A model generated the notes under the pieces. The model had not been told where the DNA came from. It did not search any database and saw only the letters and a program-made list of their open reading frames with translations. Below are positions 53,940 through 63,477 of a DNA stretch of 64,000 nt, in pieces (position 1 is the first letter of the stretch; every line of letters begins with the position of its first letter). The stretch comes from Cohaesibacter intestini (GTDB lineage Bacteria > Pseudomonadota > Alphaproteobacteria > Rhizobiales > Cohaesibacteraceae): contig NZ_QODK01000003.1 in the NCBI RefSeq assembly GCF_003324485.1, forward strand, positions 682,001 through 746,000. The letters run 5' to 3'. The translations under genes and the position numbers were made by a program.

Positions 53940-54896
53940 ATGACCAAGGTCTTTTCTGTAGCGCCCATGATGGAATGGACGGATAGGCACTGCCGCTATT
54001 TTCATCGGCAATTGTCCAAGTCTGCCTTGCTATATGCCGAGATGGTGACAACGCCTGCGGTCATCCACGGAGATCGCCAGCGGCTGCTTGGCTTTGATGA
54101 TCAGGAACATCCGGTTGCGGTGCAATTGGGGGGCTCTGATCCAGATGAACTGGCCGAGGCCAGCCGCATTTGCACCGATTGGGGCTATGATGAAATCAAT
54201 CTCAATGTCGGCTGTCCGTCAGATCGTGTTCAATCAGGTCGTTTTGGTGCCTGCCTGATGGAAGAACCTGATCTCGTCGCTCATTGTGTCGAAGCCATGA
54301 AGGGCGCCACGCCTTTGCCGGTGACGGTCAAATGTCGGATTGGCGTTGATCAGCAGGATGAAGAAGAGGCGCTCGACCGTCTGGTGGATTTGACCTTGGC
54401 CGCAGGCTGCGATGGCTTTACGGTCCATGCCCGCAAGGCTTGGCTTCAAGGACTGAGCCCCAAGGAAAATCGCGACATTCCGCCGCTCAATTATGACCGC
54501 GTTCATCGCCTCAAACAGCGACTGCCAGACGTCCATATTCAATTGAATGGTGGCCTTCAAACGCTTGACGAAGCCTTGCCGCATTTCCAGCAACTTGACG
54601 GGGTCATGCTTGGACGCGCCGCCTACCACAACCCGGCTTTGCTGGCGGACGTTGACAAGCACCTGTTCGGGGCTGAGGAAGCAACTGACCTGTTCGCTGC
54701 GGTTGAAGCCATGGTGCCCTATATCGATGCCCATGTGGCCGCAGGGGGGCGTGTCAATCAAGTGGTGCGGCACATGCTGGGTCTATTCTCAGGGCGCCCC
54801 GGAGCTCGTCGCTGGCGTCAAATCCTGACCATCGAAAGCGTCAAGCCAGACGCAACATCACAAGTGCTGCTCGACGCTTTGGCCGAAGTCAGCTAG
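53940..54896 (+). CDS. dusA: tRNA-dihydrouridine synthase A
   Basis: 318 aa FMN enzyme that reduces U20/U20a of tRNA. Starts MTKVFSVAPMMEWTDRHCR, the conserved N-terminus; NVGCPSDRVQSGRFGACLM holds the catalytic Cys, and KCRIG, HARKA and LNGG follow. An in-frame ATG at 53919 behind TTGGA is also possible. The sequence upstream of the conserved start belongs to the element, so promoter and start may have been replaced on integration. Followed by a hairpin terminator. Confidence 0.92.
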   Translation: MTKVFSVAPMMEWTDRHCRYFHRQLSKSALLYAEMVTTPAVIHGDRQRLLGFDDQEHPVAVQLGGSDPDELAEASRICTDWGYDEINLNVGCPSDRVQSGRFGACLMEEPDLVAHCVEAMKGATPLPVTVKCRIGVDQQDEEEALDRLVDLTLAAGCDGFTVHARKAWLQGLSPKENRDIPPLNYDRVHRLKQRLPDVHIQLNGGLQTLDEALPHFQQLDGVMLGRAAYHNPALLADVDKHLFGAEEATDLFAAVEAMVPYIDAHVAAGGRVNQVVRHMLGLFSGRPGARRWRQILTIESVKPDATSQVLLDALAEVS

Positions 54897-54936
54897 GCCA
54901 TGCGCCATCATGGACCAAAGCATATCAGGGTGCGGA

Positions 54937-54964
54937 CCATTCCGGTCTTGACCGGATGGCTTTT
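54937..54964 (+). terminator. Terminator of dusA
   Basis: CCATTCCGGTC (54937-54947) pairs with GACCGGATGG (54950-54959), one bulged T, and is followed by CTTTT. Confidence 0.75.
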
Positions 54965-55055
54965 CATGGTCAAAAAAGATGGCACAAAATAAGAATGACC
55001 GTTTCTCCCGGATCGTCGATCCGGCGTGATATGGAAAGTCTGGGGGAAATGTTCA

Positions 55056-55886
55056 ATGCTGCAATCACTGGATCCGACACTCGTAACACTTGCCATCTCC
55101 CTGATGGGGGCGGGAGCCGTTGCCGGTCTGTTGGCAGGCGTCTTCGGAATCGGGGGCGGCGCCGTTCTGGTGCCCGTGCTTTATCAGTTTCTTGGCATTT
55201 TGGAAGTCGATGAAGCGGTGCGAATGCATCTCTCCGTCGGCACGTCTCTGGCTGTGATCGTACCAACCTCTCTGAGGTCTTATCTCTCGCACAAAAAGCG
55301 GGGGGCGGTTGATCAGGAATTGCTGCGCAACTACATGATCTTTGTGCCTCTTGGGGTGCTGTTCGGTGCGCTTCTTGCCGCTTATATCTCGGCCAACGGG
55401 CTGAAAGCTGTGTTTGCGGTCATCGCGCTCGTCGTCGCGTTCAAGATGCTGTTCGGCAAGGAGAGTTGGCGTCTGGCGGATGATTTGCCTGGCACAAAAG
55501 GCCGCAGCATCGCGGGCGTGATTATCGGGTTCTTTTCGTCCCTGATGGGCATTGGTGGCGGGGTGATGAACAACACCTTCATGACCCTGTTCAATCGTCC
55601 GATCCATCAGGCGGTAGCCACAAGCTCCGGTGTTGGCGTGCTGATTTCTATTCCCGGCGCCATCGGTTATATGTGGGCCGGTTGGGACAAGGCCGGGTTG
55701 CCTGACTTCTCGCTTGGTTTCGTCAATCTGCTGGCCGTCGGGCTGATCATTCCGATCACTATTCTGATCGCGCCTCTGGGCGTGAAGATTGCCCATGCCT
55801 TGCCCAAGACTGTCCTGTCCCGGATTTTCGGCCTGTTTCTGATCATCGTTGCCATTCGTTTCTTTTTGGCGCTGAATGGCAGCTAG
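55056..55886 (+). CDS. TSUP (TauE/SafE) family permease
   Basis: 276 aa membrane protein with about eight helices. Two inverted half-motifs are present: AGVFGIGGGAVLVPVL near the start and SSLMGIGGGVMNN in the middle. Members export sulfite or sulfoacetate, or take up related anions. ATG 55056 has GGGGGAAA upstream; the GTG at 55026 is less likely. Single unit, convergent with the protease gene. Confidence 0.87.
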   Translation: MLQSLDPTLVTLAISLMGAGAVAGLLAGVFGIGGGAVLVPVLYQFLGILEVDEAVRMHLSVGTSLAVIVPTSLRSYLSHKKRGAVDQELLRNYMIFVPLGVLFGALLAAYISANGLKAVFAVIALVVAFKMLFGKESWRLADDLPGTKGRSIAGVIIGFFSSLMGIGGGVMNNTFMTLFNRPIHQAVATSSGVGVLISIPGAIGYMWAGWDKAGLPDFSLGFVNLLAVGLIIPITILIAPLGVKIAHALPKTVLSRIFGLFLIIVAIRFFLALNGS

Positions 55887-55905
55887 AACCGCAGAGTGAG
55901 AAAGA

Positions 55906-56589
55906 TCAGGGGCGCATCGTCAAACGGTCGCCCTGAACGGACCAGCCGCTCAGACGGTCCAGATAGGTCATGCCCAGCAGGCTCTGGAACAGATCGCCCT
56001 TTTGGGCCACCATGGCGGGCACACGGGCTTCGCTGATGCCGCCGATGCTGATATTATTGAGCCAAATGCGAGCAGCATGGGTTTGGCCATTGGCGGTGTT
56101 GACTGGTGATGAAAATTGCAACTCGCTGATCGGGATTCCGGCTTTTTCTGCATCTTCATAGGTGAGTACAACCGCGCTGGCGCCTGTATCGACGATCATC
56201 GGTAACGATGCACCATTCACCAAGGCCAGAACCCGGAAATGCCCATTGTCGGTCCGGCGGAACGTGACATCGCCCCCCTCGGATACCATTGCGACACCGG
56301 GGATCAGTTCTCCCTTGACCCGCTCGACCAGCATCTTGGCATCGTCCTTGAAGCTGTAGCCCAGCACGAGTGCGAAACCGATCAACAACCAGATGGCAGC
56401 TTGCTTGAGGTTCTCAAACAGGCCCGAGCGTCTTGTTCGTCCACCAGACAACAGATAGAGCAGCAGTGAACCGGTCAGTGTGATGCTGGCAACCATCTCA
56501 AGAGGATAACCGAACAGCTGGCCCTGATCATGGTTGAACATCAACAGCGCGACTGCCGTCGCTATGATCCCCAGCAGGACATAAAACAT
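55906..56589 (-). CDS. Membrane-bound clan AA aspartic protease
   Basis: 227 aa. Three N-terminal hydrophobic segments (about 1-20, 32-48, 65-82), then a retropepsin-like domain with the active-site motif IVDTGASAVVLT (Asp at about 135) and the closing LLGMTYLDRL. This is the TIGR02281-type family common in alphaproteobacteria. It acts as a homodimer by analogy; targets are unknown. Confidence 0.85.
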   Translation of the reverse strand: MFYVLLGIIATAVALLMFNHDQGQLFGYPLEMVASITLTGSLLLYLLSGGRTRRSGLFENLKQAAIWLLIGFALVLGYSFKDDAKMLVERVKGELIPGVAMVSEGGDVTFRRTDNGHFRVLALVNGASLPMIVDTGASAVVLTYEDAEKAGIPISELQFSSPVNTANGQTHAARIWLNNISIGGISEARVPAMVAQKGDLFQSLLGMTYLDRLSGWSVQGDRLTMRP

Positions 56590-56763
56590 CGCGCATTCTC
56601 CCTTGGAACTTTGCCTATCGAAGATATGGGTCGCAAATGCGACAAGTCAAAGGCCTGCTAGACGCGAACACCATCGGCACGCGGGATAACAAACAGAAAA
56701 AGGGAAAAATGGGCAGAGCGCAGCGAATGAGGATCTTCAGGAATGATAGATAGAGTCTCTGGG

Positions 56764-56961
56764 TTAGCTGGATTTGCGAACGCGGCTGACACCAAAATGC
56801 ACCAACAGACGTTCTTCAATTTCGGACTGCACCTGTTCGCGCTGTTCGTCGGTCATACGGCCCCATTCACGGATTTCTTCCATGCTGCGCGCACAGCCAT
56901 AACAAAGGCCGCTGTGCCTCTCTATGGTGCATACTTTGATGCATGGTGATTTGGTGGCCAT
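56764..56961 (-). CDS. DUF1289 protein
   Basis: 65 aa with the four-Cys signature SPCIKVCTIERHSGLCYGC of DUF1289, a likely metal-binding site, followed by a charged helix. Function is unknown. The flanking gaps (56590-56763, 56962-57168) are free of genes. Confidence 0.87.
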   Translation of the reverse strand: MATKSPCIKVCTIERHSGLCYGCARSMEEIREWGRMTDEQREQVQSEIEERLLVHFGVSRVRKSS

Positions 56962-57168
56962 GTCGATGCTCCAACAACAGCATATTGCAACGTTAAACTG
57001 ATTTTGCTGCAGCTCGAACTTACGCCCGATCAGACGTATACGTCAATTGGGTCACAAGGCGAGGTTCTGGATAAGCATTAGTATCTTCGCTGCGGCAAGA
57101 TGTCTTGAATTGTGGTAAATTGTTGATTTTATTATGTTTTGCCTACTCACGCTGAATTGATGGGGCTG

Positions 57169-58035
57169 CTATGCGGCAGACGCAAAGAGCAATAAGCCGA
57201 TACCAAAGGCAATTTCTCCCAATTGCTGCGAAGAACCCAGCACATCCCCGGTCTGGCCGTCAATATGCTTGCGTGCTGTCCGGACGACCAGCAGGGCAGA
57301 CAAGACGACCATCGTGAAAGCTGACAAGGCTGACAAAAGACCGAAATGGGGAACGATACAAAAGGCGGTAGCGATCGCTCCCAGAGCGATTCCGATGGCG
57401 TAGGATTGGGTGTTGGGCTGGCCGATGCTGGCTGAGATGCCGTTGGTACGAGCCGCAGGCAGCGTGTACCAGACATGGAGAATCGGCACGCGCGACACCA
57501 CACAGGACGCCAGATAGGCAATGCCTCCGACCTGCACGCCGTAATTCTCGAACAAGTAGGACAGAATCGAAATCCGAAGCAGAAGCGAAAAGGACAATGC
57601 AATCGCTCCATAGGCTCCAAGCCGGCTGTCCTTCATGATTTCAAGCTTGCGTTCCTTGGTATGCCCGCCCCAAAAGCCGTCTGCCACATCAGCAAAACCA
57701 TCCTCATGCAGACCACCTGTAATGATGGCCATCGTTGCTATGGTCATAACCGCCAGCAACATCGCTGGCAGAGGTGCGGTAAAGGTCAGCGCATCAAACA
57801 GGGTAGCGGGCACCATTGCCACGAGCCCGAGAAAAAGGCCGACAATCGGCATGGCTCGGGTAGAGCGCGGCAAGTCTGGCATGCCTTCGGACACCTTGCC
57901 GAGAATCGGCGGCACTGGCAGTCGGGAAAAGAAAGCGATGCAATCAACGATATCCTGCCGCCAATCCTTCAAAATCGAAAGAGGCCCCTTTTGAATGGGT
58001 GTGTCAGCTGCGTCGGGCTTTCCATTGTCAGACAT
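57169..58035 (-). CDS. cobS: Adenosylcobinamide-GDP ribazoletransferase
   Basis: 288 aa membrane enzyme (about seven helices) that joins adenosylcobinamide-GDP and alpha-ribazole. FFSRLPVP near residue 35, GGLHEDGFADVADGFWGG as the metal-binding block, and DSRLGAYG are the CobS signatures. Divergent from cobT, whose product makes the ribazole phosphate. No cobalamin riboswitch is seen in 58036-58277. Confidence 0.93.
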   Translation of the reverse strand: MSDNGKPDAADTPIQKGPLSILKDWRQDIVDCIAFFSRLPVPPILGKVSEGMPDLPRSTRAMPIVGLFLGLVAMVPATLFDALTFTAPLPAMLLAVMTIATMAIITGGLHEDGFADVADGFWGGHTKERKLEIMKDSRLGAYGAIALSFSLLLRISILSYLFENYGVQVGGIAYLASCVVSRVPILHVWYTLPAARTNGISASIGQPNTQSYAIGIALGAIATAFCIVPHFGLLSALSAFTMVVLSALLVVRTARKHIDGQTGDVLGSSQQLGEIAFGIGLLLFASAA

Positions 58036-58277
58036 TACAATCCTCTTTTCGTGACGCAGGGGCTTTTGTCCAGTTGCCCCTGATGGCAGTTATCAGTATA
58101 TCTTCGACGTAGCTTTTGACGAAGGCGCATAGCTTTGGCTTCGATGCGACAATTGCTCCCAACAAACTAGTCCATCACAACCGCTGTAATCAAAAGACCA
58201 AATTTTGTCATCACAAATCAAGTAGTGCCAAAGGTTGCTGTGCATGGCGACCTTTATCTGGCGAAAAAGGTGAACCA

Positions 58278-59309
58278 ATGACGGCTTCCGCTTCTGGACT
58301 CCCATTTGACGACATTCTCGACCTTGTGCAGAAAATGCCTCCGGCCGATGAAGACGTGCGTGCAAAGGTGCGCGCGCGCAACGATATTCTGACCAAGCCG
58401 CTTGGTGCATTGGGGCGTCTTGAAGACTTGGCGGAATGGACTGCCGTTTGGCAGCGCAATGCAGAGCCAGCCATCAATCGTCCGCTCGTTGCTGTCTTTG
58501 CTGGCAACCATGGTGTCAACAAACACAATGTCTCTGCCTTCCCTGTGGAACTGAACCAACTGATGGTACAGGCATTCTCCTCTGGCGGTGCTGGCATCAA
58601 CCAGATCTGCCTGACCAATGATATCGGCCTGAAAGTCTATGATCTGGCGCTGGATCATCCATCCGGCGACATCACCGTTGAGCCTGCATTGAGCGAAAGA
58701 GACTGCGCTGCCACCATTGCTTATGGCATGGAATCGGCTGCTGACGGTCCTGACCTGATCTGCCTTGGCGAAATGGGCATTGGCAACACCACCATTTCCG
58801 CCGCTTTGTTTGCGGGTCTGTTCGGCGGTACGGGTGAAGACTGGGTTGGTCGTGGTTCTGGTGTTGATGATGAGGGTGTGCAGCGCAAAATTGATGCCGT
58901 CAACAAGGCGCTGGAAACCCATAAGGATTATCTCGACAAACCGCTCGAAGTGCTGCGCCGTCTGGGTGGTCGCGAGTTCGCTGCCATGGTTGGTGCGGTG
59001 ATTGCTGCGCGCTATCAAAATATCCCGGTCATCGTTGATGGGTTCAACACCACCGCTGCTGTGGCTGTGCTCTACAAGCTTGATCCGACAGCCCTCGATC
59101 ACTGTATCTTCTCCCATGCCTCAGCCGAAGGCGCGCATCGCAACGCACTCAATATGATGGGCAAGACTGCTCTGCTGGATCTTGGTCTGCGTCTGGGTGA
59201 GGGCACCGGGGCCGCCATCGCAGCCAACATTGTCAAAACCGCATGCAATCTGCATACGGGCATGGCGACCTTCGATCAGACCGGTGTGGATGCACCCGAG
59301 CCAGTCTGA
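58278..59309 (+). CDS. cobT: Nicotinate-nucleotide:dimethylbenzimidazole phosphoribosyltransferase
   Basis: 343 aa. Makes alpha-ribazole 5'-phosphate from nicotinate mononucleotide and DMB. Family blocks KPLGALGRLEDLA, GNHGV, LGEMGIGNTT, GRGSGVDDEG and the C-terminal LRLGEGTGAA with the catalytic Glu. ATG 58278 has AAAGGTG upstream; the earlier open frame (58116) is not conserved. Acts one step before CobS. Confidence 0.93.
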   Translation: MTASASGLPFDDILDLVQKMPPADEDVRAKVRARNDILTKPLGALGRLEDLAEWTAVWQRNAEPAINRPLVAVFAGNHGVNKHNVSAFPVELNQLMVQAFSSGGAGINQICLTNDIGLKVYDLALDHPSGDITVEPALSERDCAATIAYGMESAADGPDLICLGEMGIGNTTISAALFAGLFGGTGEDWVGRGSGVDDEGVQRKIDAVNKALETHKDYLDKPLEVLRRLGGREFAAMVGAVIAARYQNIPVIVDGFNTTAAVAVLYKLDPTALDHCIFSHASAEGAHRNALNMMGKTALLDLGLRLGEGTGAAIAANIVKTACNLHTGMATFDQTGVDAPEPV

Positions 59310-59345
59310 TTGATGAGGCACGATCGTGATTGCCGATCAAATTGG

Positions 59346-59372
59346 AAAAGCCGGGCGCATGCCCGGCTTTTT
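59346..59372. terminator. Terminator after cobT
   Basis: AAAAGCCGGGC, GCAT loop, GCCCGGCTTTTT. Between convergent cobT and the histidine kinase gene. Confidence 0.9.
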
Positions 59373-59404
59373 CGTGCGGTCTTCAGGATAGGGCTCTGAG
59401 ATGT

Positions 59405-60937
59405 CTATCCAGTGCGTTTGAGCTGGATGCGTGGGCGCTTTGTGGCCGGTGGCGTGACATCCATCACGCGGGCAGGCGGGAAGGTTGCCGTCACCTTGGT
59501 GCCTTTGCGCAGGACAGACTTGAGATCAAAGCTGCCATCATGCATCTCGACCAGAGCCTGAACAATGGAAAGACCAAGGCCAGAGCCTTCTTCCGCACTT
59601 TGGATCGCTGCCGTGCCTTGCCCGAAGGCACTCAGAACGGTCGAGATTTCCTCTTCCGGAATCCCCGGACCATTGTCTTCAACCGAAATATATTGTCCAC
59701 CTTCTTCGGAGGCGTGAACCGACAGGATGATGGTGCCGCCTTTGGGAGTGAACTTGACCGCATTGGTCAACAGATTGAGCGTAATCTGACGGATTGCCCG
59801 CTCATCGGCCCAGACTTTCGGCAGGCTGCTCTTGATGTCGAGTTTGATCGTGATGTCCTTGGCCCGGGCCCGCAGGCGTAGCAGGTTTTCACAGTCTTCC
59901 GCGACATAGGCAAGCGTTACGGCTTCCTCGTTGAGCTTGTACCGCCCCGCCTCAATGCGCGACAGATCGAGGATCTCGTTGATCAAGTTAAGGAGATGCG
60001 AGCCAGAGGAATGAATGTCACCGACATACTCCTTATATTTTTCATTTGGTAGTGGCCCCAGCACCTCATTCTGCATGATTTCTGAAAAGCCGAGAATGGC
60101 ATTCAAAGGCGTGCGCAACTCATGGCTCATGGTCGCAAGGAACCGGCTTTTTGCCGTGTTGGCCTCTTCTGCCTGACGGCGGGATTCGTCCGAAACGGCC
60201 TTGGCCTGTTCCAACTCGGTGATCAGGAAATCCTTTTCCATCCGGAAATTCAGCATCGCCAGCGTCGAGCTATATAGCCGTTTTGACAGGCTGAGAAAGA
60301 ACACCATTGCCCCGATCGACATCAGCGACAAGGTTGTGTCGACCACCTCCACATTGACCGATGCCTCAAACACGATAAACACAGAAATTGGTAAGGCTCC
60401 GACCCAGACTGCCGCCGGAATGGAGAAGGACAGCATCGTCGTCATCGCAACAACGACCAGCATGATGGCAAAGTGATATTCTGCCAGATAGGCGGCATCT
60501 TTGGTGGTAGGCAGCACCAAGATGCTGGCCCAGACCAGTCCCGATACACCCTCCCAGAGCAGAAAACGCTTGTTCCAGCTCTCCAGATCAACGTCATCAG
60601 CCGAGAGTTTTTCAAACCGCCGGGCGATCACATACATCATGGCATGGGTGAGCAAAGCGGCAAGGATCCACAGCAGAGAATGAGCCGGGTCCGCCCAGAG
60701 CGTGGAAATCGCACCGACTGTCAGCAACAGCATCGGAACCGCCATGTGAGCTGAGGTGCGGTTCTGCGCATACATCATCAGCAGTTCATGGCGGAAGGAG
60801 GGGCGATAGCCTCCTTCGCTGTTCAGCTGTTCGCGGACATCGTGCACCGTGCGCAAAACAGCACGCCGACGCGCCGCCCGCGCGCTGCTGCCATCCGCAT
60901 CCTTTTTTGACCGTTTGCTGGTGTTCCCGCCGGCCAT
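59405..60937 (-). CDS. PleC/DivJ/PdhS-like sensor histidine kinase
   Basis: 510 aa. Basic N-terminus, about five to six membrane helices (65-215), a short coiled coil and then HisKA with His272 in ATMSHELRTPLNAILGFSE and the strongly conserved follow-on GPLPNEKYKEYVGDIHSSG that marks the PleC/DivJ/PdhS branch controlling the cell-cycle regulator DivK in alphaproteobacteria. HATPase motifs NLLTNAVKFTP, DNGPGIP and GLGLSIV are intact. No receiver domain. Which of the PdhS paralogs it is cannot be told. Confidence 0.8.
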   Translation of the reverse strand: MAGGNTSKRSKKDADGSSARAARRRAVLRTVHDVREQLNSEGGYRPSFRHELLMMYAQNRTSAHMAVPMLLLTVGAISTLWADPAHSLLWILAALLTHAMMYVIARRFEKLSADDVDLESWNKRFLLWEGVSGLVWASILVLPTTKDAAYLAEYHFAIMLVVVAMTTMLSFSIPAAVWVGALPISVFIVFEASVNVEVVDTTLSLMSIGAMVFFLSLSKRLYSSTLAMLNFRMEKDFLITELEQAKAVSDESRRQAEEANTAKSRFLATMSHELRTPLNAILGFSEIMQNEVLGPLPNEKYKEYVGDIHSSGSHLLNLINEILDLSRIEAGRYKLNEEAVTLAYVAEDCENLLRLRARAKDITIKLDIKSSLPKVWADERAIRQITLNLLTNAVKFTPKGGTIILSVHASEEGGQYISVEDNGPGIPEEEISTVLSAFGQGTAAIQSAEEGSGLGLSIVQALVEMHDGSFDLKSVLRKGTKVTATFPPARVMDVTPPATKRPRIQLKRTG

Positions 60938-61151
60938 GGTTGATGTCCCCTAAACGAACGTGACGTAATTTTCTCGGTATTCTCGCAATATTGTCTTAAA
61001 AAGCCGCTGATGAAGGTGGTTAATGAATGGTAAAATCGAAAAAGTCTAAAATTTGTTCTGGTTGGATATCTGCCTTGTTTCAGCACTTTAGGGGAGGGCG
61101 AGCACCAGACAGAGCTGTAAAATACTGACATCTTGGAAGGAAAGTTAACAG

Positions 61152-61778
61152 TTGAGTGACGCAGAGAGCACCATTCACACTTTGACCGAGCAGATTGCCG
61201 CCTGTCGACTTTGTCGCGATAGTCCAACGGGGCGGGCCTTGCCCCATGAACCGCGTCCGGTTGTTCGTCTGTCCGCAACCGCTCGCATCTGCATTGCCGG
61301 GCAAGCCCCCGGCAATTTGGTACATCAGACTGGCATACCCTTCAATGACCCGTCTGGTGACCGGTTACGGAACTGGATGGGAGTGGATCGCGAAGTTTTT
61401 TATGATCAAAGCCGCATTGCCATCGTTCCGATGGGCTTTTGCTTTCCCGGCAATGATGCAAAGGGGGGCGATCTGCCGCCGCGCAAGGAATGCCAGACCC
61501 AATGGCATGACCAGATATTCCGAGCCATGCCACAGGTCAGTCTGGTTTTGGTGATTGGTCAATATGCCCAACGCTATCATTTGGGCGATAGGCGCGAGGC
61601 GAATTTGACCGAAACCGTGCGAAAGGCATTGACCTATTGGCAGGAAGGCACGGTTCCAAATTATCTGCCCTTGCCCCATCCCTCCTGGCGTAACACGGGA
61701 TGGTTAAAGCGCAATCCCTGGTTCGAGGCGGAAATTCTGCCTGCTTTGCGGGCAGAGGTTGCTAAATTTTTGTCCTGA
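61152..61778 (+). CDS. Uracil-DNA glycosylase-family protein
   Basis: 208 aa. Four Cys (18, 21, 97, 114) in the layout C-x2-C ... CFPGN ... KEC match the 4Fe-4S site of family 4-type enzymes. GQAPG replaces the usual GEAPG, and PHPSWRN is the His-containing motif near the C-terminus. The activity may be uracil or another base. The start is TTG at 61152 with GGAAGGAAAG upstream. Confidence 0.8.
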   Translation: MSDAESTIHTLTEQIAACRLCRDSPTGRALPHEPRPVVRLSATARICIAGQAPGNLVHQTGIPFNDPSGDRLRNWMGVDREVFYDQSRIAIVPMGFCFPGNDAKGGDLPPRKECQTQWHDQIFRAMPQVSLVLVIGQYAQRYHLGDRREANLTETVRKALTYWQEGTVPNYLPLPHPSWRNTGWLKRNPWFEAEILPALRAEVAKFLS

Positions 61779-61969
61779 AGTGTATGAAATGATTTACTAA
61801 GGTCGATGGTCTTCACAAAAAGGTGAGGTATCTCATGTGCGAGCACTGCTTGAAAGTAGAATGAACTTGCTCTAAATTCCTGCTCAGCTACATTGAAAAG
61901 AAATTTTTTGCACATGATCGCGTCGCGCTCACCGACTGGATCACACGCTACGACTAGGGAAATCCCTCC

Positions 61970-62449
61970 ATGCTAGACCGTTTGGATCGCCGTATTCTTC
62001 AAATTTTGCAGGAAGATGCCACCATGCCCGTTGCCGAGATTGGGCGGCGTGTAGGCCTGTCGACGACCCCTTGCTGGCGCCGCATCCAGAAGATGGAGGA
62101 AGAGGGGGTTATCACGGGCCGTGTCGTGCTGCTTGACCCCGAAAAAGTCAATGCAAAAGTGACCGCCTTCGTCGCGGTTACCACCAACGAACATTCCGCC
62201 GACTGGTTGAAGCGTTTTGCCGATGTCATTCGCGATTTTCCAGAAGTGGTGGAGTTTTACCGCATGGCCGGGCAGGTCGATTATCTGCTTCGCGTGGTGG
62301 TGCCTGACATCGATTCCTACGATACCTTCTACAAAAAACTCATCTCACGCATTGAAGTGGGCGATATTTCCACTACATTTGCTATGGAACAGATCAAATA
62401 CACCACGGCCTTGCCGCTGAATTATCTGCCGGAAAAAGAGACACGCTGA
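61970..62449 (+). CDS. Lrp/AsnC family regulator
   Basis: 159 aa. N-terminal helix-turn-helix (LDRRILQILQEDATMPVAEI ... LSTTPCWRRIQKMEEEG) and C-terminal RAM ligand domain (VVEFYRMAGQVDYLLRVV). Typical Lrp-like amino acid-responsive regulator. The target is not evident; its neighbours belong to other strands or functions. Confidence 0.92.
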   Translation: MLDRLDRRILQILQEDATMPVAEIGRRVGLSTTPCWRRIQKMEEEGVITGRVVLLDPEKVNAKVTAFVAVTTNEHSADWLKRFADVIRDFPEVVEFYRMAGQVDYLLRVVVPDIDSYDTFYKKLISRIEVGDISTTFAMEQIKYTTALPLNYLPEKETR

Positions 62450-62500
62450 TCGCATCCTCTGACCTTCTTGCGACACAAGACAGGATCCTCAGCAAAAAGA

Positions 62501-62529
62501 AAAACCCGCGCTATCCGAGCGCGGGTTTT
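62501..62529. terminator. Terminator between lrp and dehydrogenase genes
   Basis: AAAACCCGCGCT pairs with AGCGCGGGTTTT around ATCCG, with A-runs before and T-runs after, so it works in both directions. Confidence 0.9.
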
Positions 62530-62553
62530 CTTTTGCATAGCCGCCTTCAAACC

Positions 62554-63426
62554 TTACTTCTTGTCGAGCAGGGTGATCAGCGAGGAGGTATCCCAGCGAT
62601 TGCCGCCCTGCGCCTGCACTTGGCTGTAGAATTGATCGACAATCGAGGTAACAGGAAGATGAGCGCCATTGGCGCGCGCTTCATCGAGCACGATGGACAG
62701 ATCCTTACGCATCCAGTCGACCGCAAAGCCATAATCAAACTTGCCTGCCGCCATGTTTGAGGCGCGGTTTTCCATCTGCCATGAGCCAGCCGCGCCCTTG
62801 GAGATCACATCGACCACAGCGTCGACATCAAGCCCTGCCTGTTTGGCGAAATGTACGCCCTCCGACAGGCCTTGAACCAGACCGGCAATACAGATCTGGT
62901 TGACCATCTTCGTCAACTGACCTGCGCCAACCGGCCCCATCAAGCCAACCATCCGGGCATAGCACTCGATCACTGGCTTGGCTTTGGCAAACACCGCCTC
63001 GTCGCCGCCACACATCACGGTGAGGACGCCGTTTTCCGCGCCTGCCTGGCCGCCAGACACCGGGGCATCGATGAAGCCTACCCCTTGGGCATCGGCAACT
63101 TCGAACAATTCGCGGGCCACTTGGGCGCTGGCGGTGGTGTTGTCGATGAAGATCGAGCCTTCTGCCATCGTGGCAAAAGCGCCGTCATCGCCAATGGTCA
63201 CTTCGCGCAAATCATCGTCATTGCCAACGCAGCAAAAGACGAAGTCTGCGCCTTTGGCGGCTTCTGCCGGGGTTGCAGCGAAAGCGCCGCCATGCTCGAC
63301 CACCCATTTTTCCGCCTTGGCGGTGGTGCGGTTGTAAACGGTGACCTCGTGGCCGCCCTTGTTTTTCAAATGCGCCGCCATTGGATAACCCATGACGCCC
63401 AAACCGAGAAACGCAACTTTTGCCAT
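62554..63426 (-). CDS. 3-hydroxyisobutyrate dehydrogenase-family NAD(P) oxidoreductase
   Basis: 290 aa. Rossmann motif GLGVMGYPMAAHL at the N-terminus, DAPVSGGQAGAENG (substrate loop) and catalytic Lys in GAGQLTKMVNQ. Family includes beta-hydroxyacid, tartronate semialdehyde and glyoxylate reductases. ATG 63426 has GGGGAGAA upstream; the open frame upstream covers the glyS terminator and is rejected. Confidence 0.9.
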   Translation of the reverse strand: MAKVAFLGLGVMGYPMAAHLKNKGGHEVTVYNRTTAKAEKWVVEHGGAFAATPAEAAKGADFVFCCVGNDDDLREVTIGDDGAFATMAEGSIFIDNTTASAQVARELFEVADAQGVGFIDAPVSGGQAGAENGVLTVMCGGDEAVFAKAKPVIECYARMVGLMGPVGAGQLTKMVNQICIAGLVQGLSEGVHFAKQAGLDVDAVVDVISKGAAGSWQMENRASNMAAGKFDYGFAVDWMRKDLSIVLDEARANGAHLPVTSIVDQFYSQVQAQGGNRWDTSSLITLLDKK

Positions 63427-63477
63427 TTGTCTTCTCCCCTCGTGATTGGCCAATCCCTCGCAGGTCGGGACAAGGAG

